Shown piece by piece: positions 1 to 12,341 of a stretch of DNA of 64,000 bases. The translations under genes and the position numbers were made by a program. This stretch comes from Zychaea mexicana (taxonomy: Eukaryota > Mucoromycota > Mucoromycetes > Mucorales > Lichtheimiaceae): assembly GCF_025766255.1 (NCBI RefSeq), contig NW_026516684.1:124001-188000 (forward strand), written 5' to 3'. How positions within the stretch are numbered: position 1 is the stretch's first letter; every line of letters begins with the position of its first letter. The notes under the pieces were generated by a model, which ran no database searches, was not told the DNA's origin, and saw only the letters and a program-made list of their open reading frames with translations.

Positions 1-61
1 CTTGTACTACGTCTTTATTGGTATATAGTGCTGTAAGAAGTACTCATGATTGCAATGCATT

Positions 62-3000
62 TCATTTTTTGGTATTCACTCTACGTTTCTTGTTGGGGCC
101 TTGCACGTTTTCATTGATCGCCTGCAATGGCTTTCTCAACGTTTGTTCACCGTGATGACGACTGCTGCCTTGCTGTCGCGAAGAAGAAGAAGAATAAGGC
201 GGGTGGTCTTGACTGCTTGTTGTTCCAAGAGTTGGATTGTTTGATGAGCGACGGCAAGTGTCTCTTTTTGTTTTTGTGCCTGTATTCTGATCTGAAATCT
301 GTTTGCCGGTGCTGCCACTGGTATGAGCCTTTTTACTGCTGTTGTTGCTGCTGCTAGTGACTGTAGCAGTATTATGATTATCAGCTGCGCGGACCGATAC
401 TTTTGTCCGCTTAAGCATTCTTGGCGTATCATCAACACGCGTGGGTGGTGAATGTTGTTGTAGTAATTGATGTGACTCTTCGGTGTCAAACCTTGCTGAA
501 ATGACAGAGGAGGACTGCATCACAATATCCTCGTCATCATCGGTATCATACTTGATATGTCCCTGATCATCCTTTTTCAGGGTAAACATGCGTTGCTGCT
601 GCTCGGGCTCAAAAGCAGATGATGACGGTATCAAATCCATCTCTTGTTTGACCATTGTGCTACTTGGAGCAACATAACTCTGTTGTTGCTCCTCTTGTTG
701 TTGTTGCCCATGACTGGTGCCAACCAGCTCTGTGTTCTGGTGAATTTGCTCCACATAATCGTACAATTGATCACGTTCGGCTCGTAGTTTTTCCAGCTTT
801 TGTTTGTTCCATTCTTTCTCCTCCTTCCAATGTGCCTGTGATATGTATGTATGTAGGAGTGTGTCGTCATTCCATCATATAAAATATCGAGAAGCCAAGG
901 GTTTAGTTACTAAGCAAACGATTTGATTGCTGTCCTCCTGCTGACAGTGGTGCAAAACTATCGTATGATGGGTGACACACCCTCACATACCTCAGTTGTC
1001 GCTAATTTCTCTATGTACTTTGGTATTTCCCGATCAAATAATGAGACCTTTGCCTAACACATACAAATACAAACCCAATTCACTTTGGTATCAGACATTC
1101 ATACGTATTGTAGGTGGCTTTAAAATATTACTCGTAGGGAGGTTATATAGTACTTCAAGTAAATAAACAAACCTTAAGCGCATTCATTTCGCTGCTGAGT
1201 GTACGCGATTTCTCATCATACTCTTGTAACTAAGACAGCAGTAATTTGTTGTTAAGTTGGATGTGTATCATCGATGCTGTTCAGGGTAGCAGTCGATTTT
1301 ACCTTTTTCTGCATTTGTTGCTTTTCCAGGGACCATTCTTTGTATTTTTCGGCAGCTTCTTTAGATGCTCTGTCCAACTGTATCTAAAGCACCATATGCG
1401 TATAGCCGAATTCCCACTTTGCGAGTCAGTCAAGTTATTCTTTTTATGCGAATAAAAAGAGTTAAAAGTCAGGCATGACGAGAAAAAAAAAGCTCACCCT
1501 GAGTTTCCGATTGTCGTTCTGATATTGCCGGTCCGCTTTCTCGTGCTTTTGGATCGTTTCAGTAAGAACTTTGTTCATCTCGTTGCATAGTTGTTGAGCG
1601 TCATCTTGGCCTTCAGGAAGATCATAGCAAGCACTTTCTCGGCTATGCGGTGGTTGGATCGTTGGTTCGTAACAATAAGAATTGTCACCGAATTGTACTA
1701 TTTTCGGAGCATTCTTTGCTTCCTGCTGATTGTCGTCATCTGCCAAGGAAGCCTAGATACAAAAATTGCTCATCAACACCGTTCATCCTATACTAACTAA
1801 AAACCAAAAAAATATATCTGACAACAATAACCTATACTACGTATTATAGTTACATTAAAACCCAAAACACCCACCTTATGGTTCTTGTAGTTCGGCTCTG
1901 CTTTGGCTATTGGTCTCCTTGTAGTCGACTCGTAACCCAGCACAGAATTCACTGTATGTCGCTGTTTCACTATAGCAGTAGGTAGCAGTAAAATACATAA
2001 ATTACACGCATGTGACGAGCCTTCTATTATCTTATATTCGTGCTGTGTCAATTATCATCTGGCATTACCTAGCTCAACTCGCAATAGTCGTAGCTCTTCT
2101 TGCTGTAATACCGCTTCGTACGCTGCCTTGGATGCAATGTATTTGCTCCGTGCTGTATCCAGCAGGGTGTCTGGAGAAGGAGTCGGAGGGTGATGATGTT
2201 TACGCTGAGCAGGAGGAGGGATTGCGACAGAAGGCCGCGGAGCCACTAAGTATTCATCATCTTTTTCAGCCGCGGATGTGTCATGAGGGATGGTGCTGTT
2301 TGTTACAGTATGCAGGTCGCTGATCTAAGGAAGTTATAACGAGGGTCAAGACGGTCAATGCATGTGAGCTCGGGAATATAACTTTAAGAAGTTCAATAAC
2401 AAGAGGTGAGAGAGAAGTAGAAGAACTTACCTGATCAAAATGTAGGTAGACTTTGGGCACATCTCCTGCATCCACCTTCTTTTCTTTTGTTTTCTCCTTA
2501 TCTTTGTTGCCTTGGTCTTTTGCTTTTTCCTGTTGATCTTCTTGCTCAGGACTGTGAAGACGATGGAGGAGTAGCTTTTGTTGTAGTGTGGAGCACTCGA
2601 ACATCAGTTTTTCTATTCGTTGCTTATGTAGCTTCGTTTGCTCCGTGATGCGGCTCAGCTCCTCTTCTTGTAACTTTAGATTCTCCTTGCACTTGCTATG
2701 CTCCCTCTACAGCGACATAGGGTCATGCTTTAACTAAGATCATTTGCTCATCTTGTGGAACTTTCCTTTTCTTTTTCTGGGTGGATGGACCTACTCCGTC
2801 TTCTTCCAGCATCAAGTGCTTTCATGATTACCTTCTCTGTTTCATTTTGTCGAATGGCATCAATTAAGCATGTACGGTAATATTCAACTCGAACATCAGG
2901 TTTGTTGTGAGCTACACAGCATTGGATCGTCTGGAGAAACTGAGCAAACCGCAAAGCATGCAGCGTTTCTTCCATATTGTGATACAGCGATTCCTATATA

Positions 3001-4963
3001 AAACATCCACCAACGCATACACATACATTACATGCATCGTTAATGGATATACTTTGCCTTGTCACAGTATAGTTAAGCAGTCTGTTAGGATAGCTTACAT
3101 ACGTTCAGGTGCATAACAACTACCGTTCTTCCCAAACCAACCAGATACTCTGTGAGAAGCTTTGTAAGGACACAAGAATTAAGGTCAAGCGAAAAGGGTT
3201 TGGAGAATTCGTTCGTGTTGACGGCCTGAACAAGGACCTCTAAAAGTTTTGATGATATATGTACGTTAATGAGCTATGAGTGTATGTGTGAATATGTATG
3301 TGTAAATGGTAAGGAGAGAAAAGAGAGAGAAAAGAAGAAGGTAGCATCGTCAGCTGTTGCCGTTGCTGCTGCTGCTGCTGCACATGAAAATGATAAAAAG
3401 GCAACAACGCTTAAACAAACAAACAAGTGGTTGTGATACGTAGGATTTCTTACTTCGTAATTGGGTAAATGAATAGTAAATACTGCAGGCCGGTGTCATG
3501 ATCACGGGTTTCTGAAACTCTGGCTGTAAAAGATCGGCAATCACCAAATTTCCAAGGAATTTGACATCGTCGGTCAAGCGTAGCTGGATGATAAACGGTA
3601 CGCTTGAGCCTAATTTCACCTTGTCCCAGATTCGGTTCGCATGTGGTATGCGTTTCATAAAGGGTTCTAACCCCTTTTCCAGCAACTCGGCATCTTTTAT
3701 ACACAGAACAAAAGAGTAGTTAGCAAATAACACCAGCTTCTCGTCTTCTTTAGACGAAAACGGAAAGCTTTTCTTACTGTCAATGCGTTTTCCCACTCGC
3801 AGATCATAACAGCAGTTGTCTACCACGCCTATGTACCTGTTAATTTTAACTCGTTGGTTAGTATTTAAAGAATCTATAACTGAGTTCTATGTATTAGATG
3901 CATAGCGAAAAAAAAAAGCAGAAGATTACGTGTAGTCAAGTTCGATCATTGTTTGTCCTTCTTTACGACGCTTGATATTAAGCTTGTCCAACTCGACATC
4001 CAGCAATGTGATGACTTGAAAAACAGTGTCTTTACTAAAGCGTGCAAATATTCAGTTGTTTATCAGTCACGGAAAAGATGATAACTAGGCGAGTCTCATC
4101 ATAAACGGCTATTTTACAATATGACAGAGGCACCAAGTGCATGCCAGAAGTATACAGTTCTAAATTTTGTTACCATAACTTTTTTGACTCGGCGTCTCTG
4201 GTGAATAAAAAAGAGAATTGAGCGATTATGATTTTGATCATTTGTATATTTATAACAAGTGAAAGAGATGTGGTTATTACCCAACAGAGAGCATTATATG
4301 TGCTGCATTGAAACCTTGTCCAAAATAGATGATTAAATCTCGTGTTTATACGCGTCTCGTAGAGTAAGAAAAGCAAAGCGGGTATCATTATCGGGGAAAG
4401 GTGTGGGAGAGAAAGGTAGCATCCGCGCCCGTAGTAGTATTAGTTCTCATGATGGTGGTGGAAGTATAGTGATACGTGAGCTATATCCGTCGTATATACC
4501 AGTCAATGCGAGCTGCACAATCTGTTGTGCTTCCGCAGAAGATGCGATTATTCCGTGCTTACGGCTTGACAGGCACTTGCTAAACTTGAACTTTTCACTG
4601 AATACAGAAATGATGATAACGTAACCGCGTGAGCTTTCTTTTTAAAGTGATACATGACGTATCAACGACTAGGTATTTTTCTTTCTTACCCTGGAATGAA
4701 CCCGGCCGGATTTGTTCCAGCTAAAAATTAAAAGTTTGTCGGTAGTGAGTATGTCAGTGCATTGTTGGTGTAAAGGAGTCGAGAATGAACATTGCGACGG
4801 GAAGAGGGATCGCGCGAATCTTGTTACCTTCAACGTCATTGACGATCATGTAGTGGCTGTCGTCATTGTCGACGAGATCCAACTTGGGCACCTGGTAAGG
4901 CAAATTGACATTTTTGACAGAACGGTGAAGCCAGGTAATAACGTTTAGTGGCGATACATGCAT
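62..4963 (-). CDS. Uncharacterised multi-exon coiled-coil protein with Q/S-rich tail
   Basis: I do not recognise this gene. A chain of open segments on the minus strand, separated by short GT..AG introns, appears to form one protein. The first well-supported exon contains ATG 4963 (starting MHVSPLNV) and ends near 4835. Joining the next pieces gives TNPAGFIPGEKFKF (about 4715-4580). A mixed alpha/beta segment of about 150 residues follows (3826-3440 and 3950-4050; VFQVITLLDVELDKLN, PFIIQLRLTDDVKFLG). Lys/Glu/Gln-rich, probably coiled-coil exons lie at 2975-2748, 2604-2440, 2246-2055 and 1746-1500. The last exon (about 766-62) is rich in Gln, Ser and Asp and ends in a basic NLS-like run, KKRRVNTKK, suggesting a nuclear protein. 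The exact splice chain between 3400 and 4400 is not resolved, and an upstream start at 5116 is possible. More than one gene cannot be excluded. Confidence 0.45.
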
Positions 4964-5116
4964 TTTTCTTGGGTAATAAGTGTATAAAGGAATAAAGAGG
5001 AACTTAATAGTAAGGTGATGGGCTTCAAACAAAAAATTGCTGTAGCAGGCAGTAAATTGTTGCCAGTTGGCTTTGCTCACTTCACGATGGGCAGACAAAA
5101 GAGTGTAGCATACCAC

Positions 5117-6436
5117 TACTATACAGATACTACTGCTTCCGCTTCATATTACAAATGATATGGCAGAAATGCAAATGAAAAGCATATACAACATGACGGG
5201 TCTCGTTGTTTTGTTGTTGTGTTACGCGAAAGAAAATGCGTCTTGTAAAGCAGCCTCAAAAACCACTACTGCTGTATCTTATTACATTAAATGTGAAGGA
5301 GGATATGATATAGAATGGCTTCGGCGTAAACAGCAAACCTTGCCATCAATAATAAATGTAACTTTGTATATTAACCTGTTTATTTTGTTTTGATGAAAAA
5401 AGGAGAGGGGGCGAGGATGGTTGATGTTGTTATGGATGTCTACGATTAAGATGGCGTAAAAACATGACAAAGGATGTTTACAGCATACACATATGATGAA
5501 GAAGATGAAAGGGGGGATGGGGGAAGCAAAGAGAGGTTCTGACATGGTAATGTAGCTGTACACACATAGCAGGGCTAGAACAAAACTTCAATTATGATCG
5601 CGGGATTAAATGGCCGAGCCGAGATATATGAGCAGCAGAAGAGGAAGCCAAGAAGAGAGGAAAAACACAGACAGAACATGTTTTATAGGAGAACGGGCAT
5701 AATTTCTATTTTATGAAAGAAGCAGATGGACGCATGTCCGTGGATATTTGCGTGTCAAGATGAGCTGATGCTGTGCGTGGGTGGGTGGGTGGATGGGTCC
5801 CTTTTTTACAATAACAGTGAGTTGATTGCTACCCTTTAAAAATAGAAATCGAACTTGGGAAATTGTGCATACCTGTGTGAACGCACGATCCACATACCAC
5901 CACTGTCATATGTACAGATAGTGTGTGAAACGATGGATGCACTTTGTAGCATAATTAAGTTCATTCGTTGCACACTGGCACCGCTATATAGTGATGCTTG
6001 CTGCTTGGATGAGACACTTTTTTTTCTCACGTAACAAAAAAGCAAGCTAATGAAGAAGAAGATAGCATGGACCTGGCGTGTTTGTTTGTGTATCTACCAG
6101 TGTCTATTCTATATAATTTGGTGGGACACACGCGGAAGTAGAAAGTGACGCATGGGTTGCTTCAGGGGCTGAATAAAAACAAAAGTTATGAGAAATTTCC
6201 GGTTGTGTGGAAGGCATATCGTACGAGAGGAACCCATCACCAGCAAGAAGATGAGCAGGATACACGGTTGTTGGGTGGTGTCACTATCGTTTGCCGATCC
6301 TCTTTGCTTCATATGCAACGCCTGCTGTAGACAACCTCAACCTACTCCTTATATAAGAAGGACATGATCTTCTTCTTTTTTTTTGTCAACGCAAATCTTC
6401 TTTTTTTCAGGTATCAGCAGTAACACCATCGACAAC
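5117..6436. other. Intergenic region
   Basis: About 1.3 kb without a convincing gene. It contains G-rich and CT-rich stretches and scattered short open frames with no recognisable protein. Its right end (6360-6436) is T-rich and CT-rich, typical of leader sequence just upstream of start codons in this window, so it probably holds the promoter of the gene at 6437. Confidence 0.4.
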
Positions 6437-7039
6437 ATGCTTTCAAAGTCAAACTTCACCACTCGTTTATTTTCCACTACTGGTGCAGCACCGAATACCG
6501 TCGAGCCAGCAAGCTGCAACTGCTCCTGCAGCTGTCACAATACCAACAATGACAACATGAAGAAAGCAACAAGAAACACAAAGAATTCTTTGACGCCACC
6601 CCGACGATGGCTCGAGCGTATCTGTGGTCGCCCATCACTTTCTTCAACTTCATCGCCCTCATCATCAACGTCCTCTTCGCATACTTTGTCACCTTCCACT
6701 GAAGAACGGAAACAATCTTTACTGCGCGACTATCAACAGCTGCACGCGACTGTTCAAGAAGAGGTAATTGGTGTCTACTGGGCCGATCTTCAGTTTACAG
6801 CCAAATACTAATTCAAAATGTCGATAATTTCATAGCTAGCGTATGCTATTGAGTCACAAGGCAGCATATACTATGAAGGCGATCTGATCACTGCAAAACG
6901 TGCCCTGGCGGCCTACATTGATTGCTACGAAGAGCTGGTACAGCTTACGCGAGGCCCAGAACTCTTATCACTGCATATTGAATGGGAAGCGTCTCGCAAG
7001 GACTTATACGAAAAACTCAAAAAATTGCCAGTGCCATGA
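6437..7039 (+). CDS. Small uncharacterised protein, two exons
   Basis: Exon 1 runs from ATG 6437 to 6763 and exon 2 from 6836 to the TGA at 7037-7039. The intron (GTAATT..TAG, 6764-6835) joins in frame as VQEE-LAYAIESQG. The predicted product has about 176 residues. Its N-terminal half is Ser/Thr-rich with a CNCSCSCH cluster. The C-terminal half (ERKQSLLRDYQQ through the second exon) looks helical and contains YYEGDLITAKRALAAYIDCY, reminiscent of a single helical hairpin such as a TPR- or MIT-like repeat; that resemblance is inference only. An in-frame upstream ATG at 6383 would add 18 residues, but it lies in the CT-rich leader, so 6437 is preferred. I do not recognise the family. Confidence 0.6.
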
Positions 7040-7440
7040 ATTGGACCAACGAAGCTGTGCTTCCTCCTCTCCCTTCTTGTATATAGTACTATATACGTAA
7101 ACAGGCAAGATGCTGGTAGTCTTGTCTATATGATTTTTGATTGATTCCCCTCACCGTCATATCATACAGTGTTTATTGCTATCGAGTATTATCCCTACAA
7201 CTACACAATTTATCATTATCATCATCGTTCATATCATTCTGCCCATTCATTTTTTTCACATATTTTCTCCATGGCTATACCATCATACTGTAATATCCAC
7301 ACTCATTCGTTTGTTTTCTTTTGGATATATACATAATTCTATTTAATTAAAATGAACGCCTTTTTATATGCACGTCTCATTCCTTTTTTAAATTCTATAT
7401 TGATGTTGATATATTGTTATTGCTGCTGCTAGTAGTATCG

Positions 7441-9389
7441 TTATGGTTGTGTCTTTGGTCTTTTTCGACTAATGGGATCAAGATAAATAAGCACTTGTTG
7501 AATTTCAGGGAACTGTTTTTTGACGGCAGACTGAACCGCTTCTTCAAGCCGGTGTGCTTTCGCCATGGATAAGGATGGATCGACTTGGACGATCAAATCG
7601 ACATGCTGAAACGGCCCCTGGTTTCTCCCCCGTATGGAGTGGAAATCAATCAAATCACTTTCCTTATCCTAATTCAGCGTTTTAATAAACAAAAAGGATT
7701 TTGCCATTTATAACAAGCATGTCCGTTTATAAAGGCAGAATTGGTTTGGAACTCCCACTCCTGCTTTATCCTGTGACTGACCTTGACCTGATTCACCACT
7801 TTGGTTATAGCATCAACATTATCCTTGTCAATGCCTTTATCCATCAACTCTTTCAGTGAAGATGAAAGAATATCACTGCCTTGTATCAGTACAATGCCTG
7901 AAACTAGAATCCCTCCCAACGGATCAAGTACAGGAATGCCGGCGTAACTGCCTAGAATAGCAACCAGCGCCACGGCACTGGAATAAGCGTCCGATCGATG
8001 ATGCCTATCGTAACGACACAAAAAATTGTCAAACACAACTTTTCCTTCTCTTGCTGATTAAGCCAGCTTTTTCTATTGTGGTCTGCCTTTACAACACATA
8101 CCATGCATTAGCGATCAACACTTCGCTTCTTTCCGAGTTTCCGACCTTGATAGCTGCAAAATATACAACATCATATGTGCTCAATAAACAATCGATCATA
8201 CAGCACCTATTGGGCGAAACCACACAGATGTTGATCAGGTACACATTTCAATGACACTTACTCGCTCTATAAAGCCATTCCTTTGCAATGACACTTATTC
8301 CTGCAAACCACGCAGCGTTTGGGTCCAAGATATCGCCACCATGATGATGACCGTGACCAACCTTGGCTGTGGTAGCTGCTGTGGTGGCTGCAGCATCTGT
8401 CGTAGCAGCCGCAGCATCATGTAGCAAACCAGGCGAAGCGTTGATAATGGACATTAACAGTTCGAATGAATGAAAGCCGATACCGACACCCCCAGCAATC
8501 AGAAACGAGGCCACAGTAACGGATCCCATTGTCTCGTACTTGCCTATAATTTGCGTGTATACACGTTAGCTCCTCCTTCCCGACAATAGGAAAACCGACA
8601 TACCGTAACCATAAGGGTAAATAGCATCTGGGGGTTTTCGCGACATTTTAAATGTATAAAGTGTAACGAAATCGCTCAACAAGTCTTACAAGTAAATCAA
8701 TATAGCATGTCAGTGTATCCATATACGCTACATGGGCTTCTATCAAGGATGGAAAAAGTAGTTATGATGCTTACCACTTCCACAATGCACCGCATCGGCA
8801 AGTAATGAAGCCGAATTCATAACCCTATCATGCAAGACCTTATCAGATCTTTTTGTCCTTGCTTGCCCGCAACTCCCCGCACACGCATTATGCTTTTTCT
8901 TTCTGTCTTTGCTCCCTTTCTTACCATCCTGCAATACCCTTAGACACAGTAAGCCCAACATTGGCCAACAATCCTATCAATGTGATCCGCATGCCTCGTT
9001 TGCCTATTGAAACATGGCTCTCATGTCAATTAAGGCTTGTGTGTGTAGACAAGGTGCAACAAACAACAACAATAGTAAACCGCGCATGTTATATATATAT
9101 ATAATTTTCAAACTATCTACTTGCTTGATTTTTGTAAGGTAGTTATCAAGTCGGCGTGTACATGGTGATCACTCCCGTCGCCAAGGTGGTGATGGTGATG
9201 GCTGCCATGGAAACGCACTTGTGTTGAAGCAGCAGGCATTGGGCTCCGAAGGGCATTGCAACTAATCGGTAAGTTCTTTGTAATGGACCATGTCGGTGTG
9301 TAAATGACTCTGTGTGGTGGATAGAAACTACTGTGCAAGCAAGCGCTTGTCACTTTACTACTTTGGCCGAGATTCCGTAGTCGTAACAT
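7441..9389 (-). CDS. Cation diffusion facilitator metal transporter, mitochondrial MMT-like
   Basis: A CDF (SLC30-type) proton-coupled divalent metal transporter. The start at 9389 gives a basic, Ser-rich leader (MLRLRNLGQSSKVTSACL) that looks like a mitochondrial presequence, followed by a His-rich stretch (SHHHHHLGDGSDHH). Exons at 9389-9125, 9003-8925, 8824-8775, 8684-8604 and from 8543 join in frame. They yield TM1 (RGMRITLIGLLANVGL), the TM2 metal site SLLADAVHCGSD, then KPPDAIYPYGYGKYET, a His-rich loop (HGHHHGG), and the TM5 site NAWHHRSDAYSS. The C-terminal cytoplasmic domain (DFHSIRGRNQGPFQHVDL) is typical of the family. The A-D-A-x-H-x-x-x-D motif and the GxRIT segment fit the Mmt1/Mmt2 iron or zinc branch. 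The first intron uses a GC donor (GCAAGT). It diverges from the reductase gene at 10236. Metal specificity is not decidable here. Confidence 0.88.
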
Positions 9390-9812
9390 AAACTTTGATT
9401 TTAATAAAGAAGGGTACTTAAAAAAAGAAAGGAAAGTGCACGTCGGGGGATCCGGATCGATAACCGCAGACAAGGCATGAATTAATTTATCGAATGTTGT
9501 CGGCGCAGCTTTAATGGATCCACCTATTATACCAGTGAAGTAGATTAACCAGGTTTATAACCCATCTGTGTTGACTTGACTTGAGTCCTAGTCCTCAGCT
9601 TCCCACTGTTTAACACAGCAAATGCTTATTGTTTGTAAAAAAGTACGCATACTATAAAATTATCAATGATGGTGACTGATCAGCTATGAATAAACTCTAT
9701 TATCTCTTTCTGTTTCCCTTGTTAACTGTCCCTATGATCAGAAACGGCTCTTGCTCTAAAATTCAACAACAGTTTTCCGTTTTTTCAAAGTTGTGAACGC
9801 TGTCCCCTGCCC

Positions 9813-10043
9813 ATGCAGTCTTTGAGCTTCTATCGCTTATTTAACCAAAAGCTGCTACAGACGTACCTCGCAAAACACGAGCAAGTATGTCGACAATGGT
9901 CCCGTTTTTGGCGTGTATGTATCACCATGTCATTGCTGAGCACCCTGGAGTATAACCCATCTAAAGATGGCTTTAAGCTTGATTTAAAGCATACAGCAGC
10001 TCGCTCTATGTATTCTCAACGTGCCATGACAATATGCTTCTAG
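9813..10043 (+). CDS. Possible short ORF between divergent genes
   Basis: A 76-codon open frame starting at ATG 9813 in the promoter interval between the CDF transporter and the 5-alpha-reductase gene. The residues (SFYRLFNQKLLQTYLAKHEQ at the start) are compositionally plausible for a helical protein, but I recognise nothing and see no supporting splice or signal context. It could be a chance frame or an upstream ORF of the reductase transcript. Confidence 0.15.
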   Translation: MQSLSFYRLFNQKLLQTYLAKHEQVCRQWSRFWRVCITMSLLSTLEYNPSKDGFKLDLKHTAARSMYSQRAMTICF

Positions 10044-10235
10044 TAGCTTTGACGACCTGATTGTTCTTATAGCTGATGGTTTAGTATGACGACGTTGGTA
10101 GATCATCCATCCCCGACAAATTTTGCATCGCCTTTTTTTTTCTTCTTCAAGGTCGAAAAGAAACATCACTTGGTGTATTCATTTTTGCTTATCACTCAGC
10201 TATACAGAAGGACAGAAGGAAACGAAAACAAAGAC

Positions 10236-11147
10236 ATGATGCTATTGACGGACTGCATTGACAAAATTATTGAATGCTGGCGGGATCCGGAGGTTTACAA
10301 TGCAGCCATAAAGATCTACGCATTGCTCCCACCACTCTTTGCTCCCATTCTCTTTTGGATCGACGCGCCCTATGGTAAAAAATAAAAGACAGCCGTCGTA
10401 ATGGCTATAGCAGCATAAGAATAACCACAAGATCGAAAGAAGCACTAACAAAGGGATATTATCATAAAAGGTCGATTTGCAGGAAAATTGCTGTTTGACT
10501 GGAGTTTTGGCGGCAAATATGCGTGGTGCATTATGGAAGGCGTGTCACCTGTCATGTACACCTTGTCGATGCTGTTAGTGACACCTACCACCACGCCACA
10601 CGAATGGCAGCCGAGCCAAGTACTACTCTACGGAATGTGGATGACTCACTATATAAACCGTGCATTTATCCACCCTTACCGTGCTCCCTCCATGGCACCC
10701 ATCCACTCATTTGCTTTTCTTTCAGCCATATTCATCAACGTACTCAACGGTTACACGAACGGTGTTTGGAACGCTGGCCATGCGTTTCCATTGTCCTCCA
10801 CACACGTCGCTCTAGGTTTTGGATTGTGGATCACCGGTTTCGCCATCAATATCTATCACGATAACATTCTGTTCAACCTGCGACGCGTCAAGAATGCTAA
10901 CCAGCGGTACTTTATCCCGCGTGGCGGATTGTTCGAATATGTCAGTTGCCCCAATTATTTGGGCGAGACTATCGAGTGGGCTGGACTTGCGATTATCACG
11001 GGAGGAAGCTATCCAGCATTAGCATTTCTCGCCACTACCGTGGGTAATCTCTTCCCACGCGCCAACCGTGCCCATGCATGGTATAAAGACCAATTCAAAA
11101 CAGAATACCCGTCTTCAAGAAAAGCCATTATCCCTTATATTCTTTAG
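10236..11147 (+). CDS. Steroid 5-alpha-reductase family protein (3-oxo-5-alpha-steroid 4-dehydrogenase)
   Basis: Two exons, 10236-10374 and 10471-11147, join in frame as DAPYG-RFAGKLLFDWSFGG and give 271 residues, the normal length for this NADPH-dependent membrane enzyme family (SRD5A1/DET2 type). Visible hallmarks are the N-terminal YGRFAGK..WSFGGKYAW segment, several hydrophobic spans, the PRGGLFEYVSCPNYLGE motif around residue 200, and the diagnostic C-terminal HAWYKDQFKTEYPSSRKAI. Family members reduce a delta-4 double bond of 3-oxosteroids in ER membranes; the fungal substrate is unknown. The start at 10236 (MMLLTDC) is chosen because the open frame upstream of it is low-complexity leader (FFFFFK). 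A consecutive ATG one codon later is equally possible. Confidence 0.9.
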
Positions 11148-11240
11148 TAGAATGTAAAATGCAGTAGTGTGTGTGTATGTGTTGATGTAGGAAATAAAAC
11201 CCCCTTCTCCAGGAGGGTTAGCTAATGCCATGACTATTAT

Positions 11241-12341
11241 CTATGGTCGTTTTGACTTGCTGCTGCTGCTGATCGATGACGATGTTGATTTAACGTTACT
11301 TCCTGCTTTTGCTGGTGCTTCTGCTGCCGTTTGCTGTTTGTGGATTTTGTAATAGTGGTTCCACATATCCTTGATACTTCGACGATTACCCATCTTGGTT
11401 CTGACCTTGTTCATGTCGTGATCGTACTTATTGCACAGTTTATATACTATGTGTTCCTCCTCCTCAGACCAAGCTGATCGATCCGTGTCTGGCGACAGTT
11501 TGTATCGATAATGTTGAGAAATGTTGCGTGCGGTACGCTGGCTTCCAATAGCCTCTCTGACCTTTGCAAAGTTTTCGCCGTATTCGCTAACTGCCTTGAT
11601 GATTGCCTGATCCTCTGCTTCTGTATATCGTCCTATACATACCAAAACAGATCATGCATAAACGTCCTTTAAATATAAGAGACACGTACTCTTTCCCTGT
11701 TTTTATCTCCCCACTTTACCTTTCTTCAATCCTCCTGCTTGTTGCCAGCGCCATCGTTCCAGACACTGTCGCTTTGTACGTGTACGCATAGCGTCTGCAA
11801 CAATATCCCAATTTTCTGTGCCGTACATACTGACAAAGTGCTGTAGCCGGCCAATTTCTTCATCCGTCCAACGACCGCGTCGAATCTTGGGATCGACAGA
11901 GTATTTGTACGTGAGACGTAGAATGGGCACCGGACGCATTCGTGGCATTTGCAATCGTACGTTATCCCAGTTGATATCCTCAATTTGATTTTTTCCTTTC
12001 GTCAATTCGCGTAAACGATCGAGTTCTTCCTGGGACCAGGGACCATGATATTCCACAGTATCGGTCAAGTATTTGTATTTATTGAATGCGACCGATACGG
12101 GACGATTCAACTGGTGAGCAATGCGAGTCCATCTGGGACCCATGGCTTTCACCAGTCGGATAAGCGTGTCCGATTCTTCTTTGGTCCAAACGCGACGAGT
12201 ACGAGCAACCTGTGCGGTCACGACTGAAGTTTTAGCAGTTTGATCCTTGCATCGGACAGCAGTTTGGTAAAATGTGCGGCGTAAAAGAGACGCAAATTGA
12301 AAGGGTTGTGTGGCGCGAAACGTTGATTGCAAATAGTTCAT
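11241..12341 (-). CDS. Myb/SANT multi-repeat protein with presequence-like N-terminus
   Basis: Exon 1 is 12341-11720 and exon 2 is 11632-11241, joined in frame as GGLKKG-RYTEAEDQ to give about 337 residues. At least four Myb/SANT-like repeats are visible by their spaced tryptophans and acidic starts: RRVWTKEESDTLIRLVKAMG, HGPWSQEELDRLRELTKG, RRGRWTDEEIGRLQHFVSMYG with RQCLERW, and RYTEAEDQAIIKAVSEYG, plus a C-terminal SAWSEEEEHIVYKLCNKY. Such repeats normally bind DNA in the nucleus. The N-terminus (MNYLQSTFRATQPFQFASLL then RRTFYQTAVRC) lacks acidic residues, is rich in Arg/Ser/Thr/Phe and resembles a mitochondrial targeting peptide. The tail is Ser/Lys-rich. It diverges from the F-box gene with about 470 bp between start codons. 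Confidence 0.85.
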
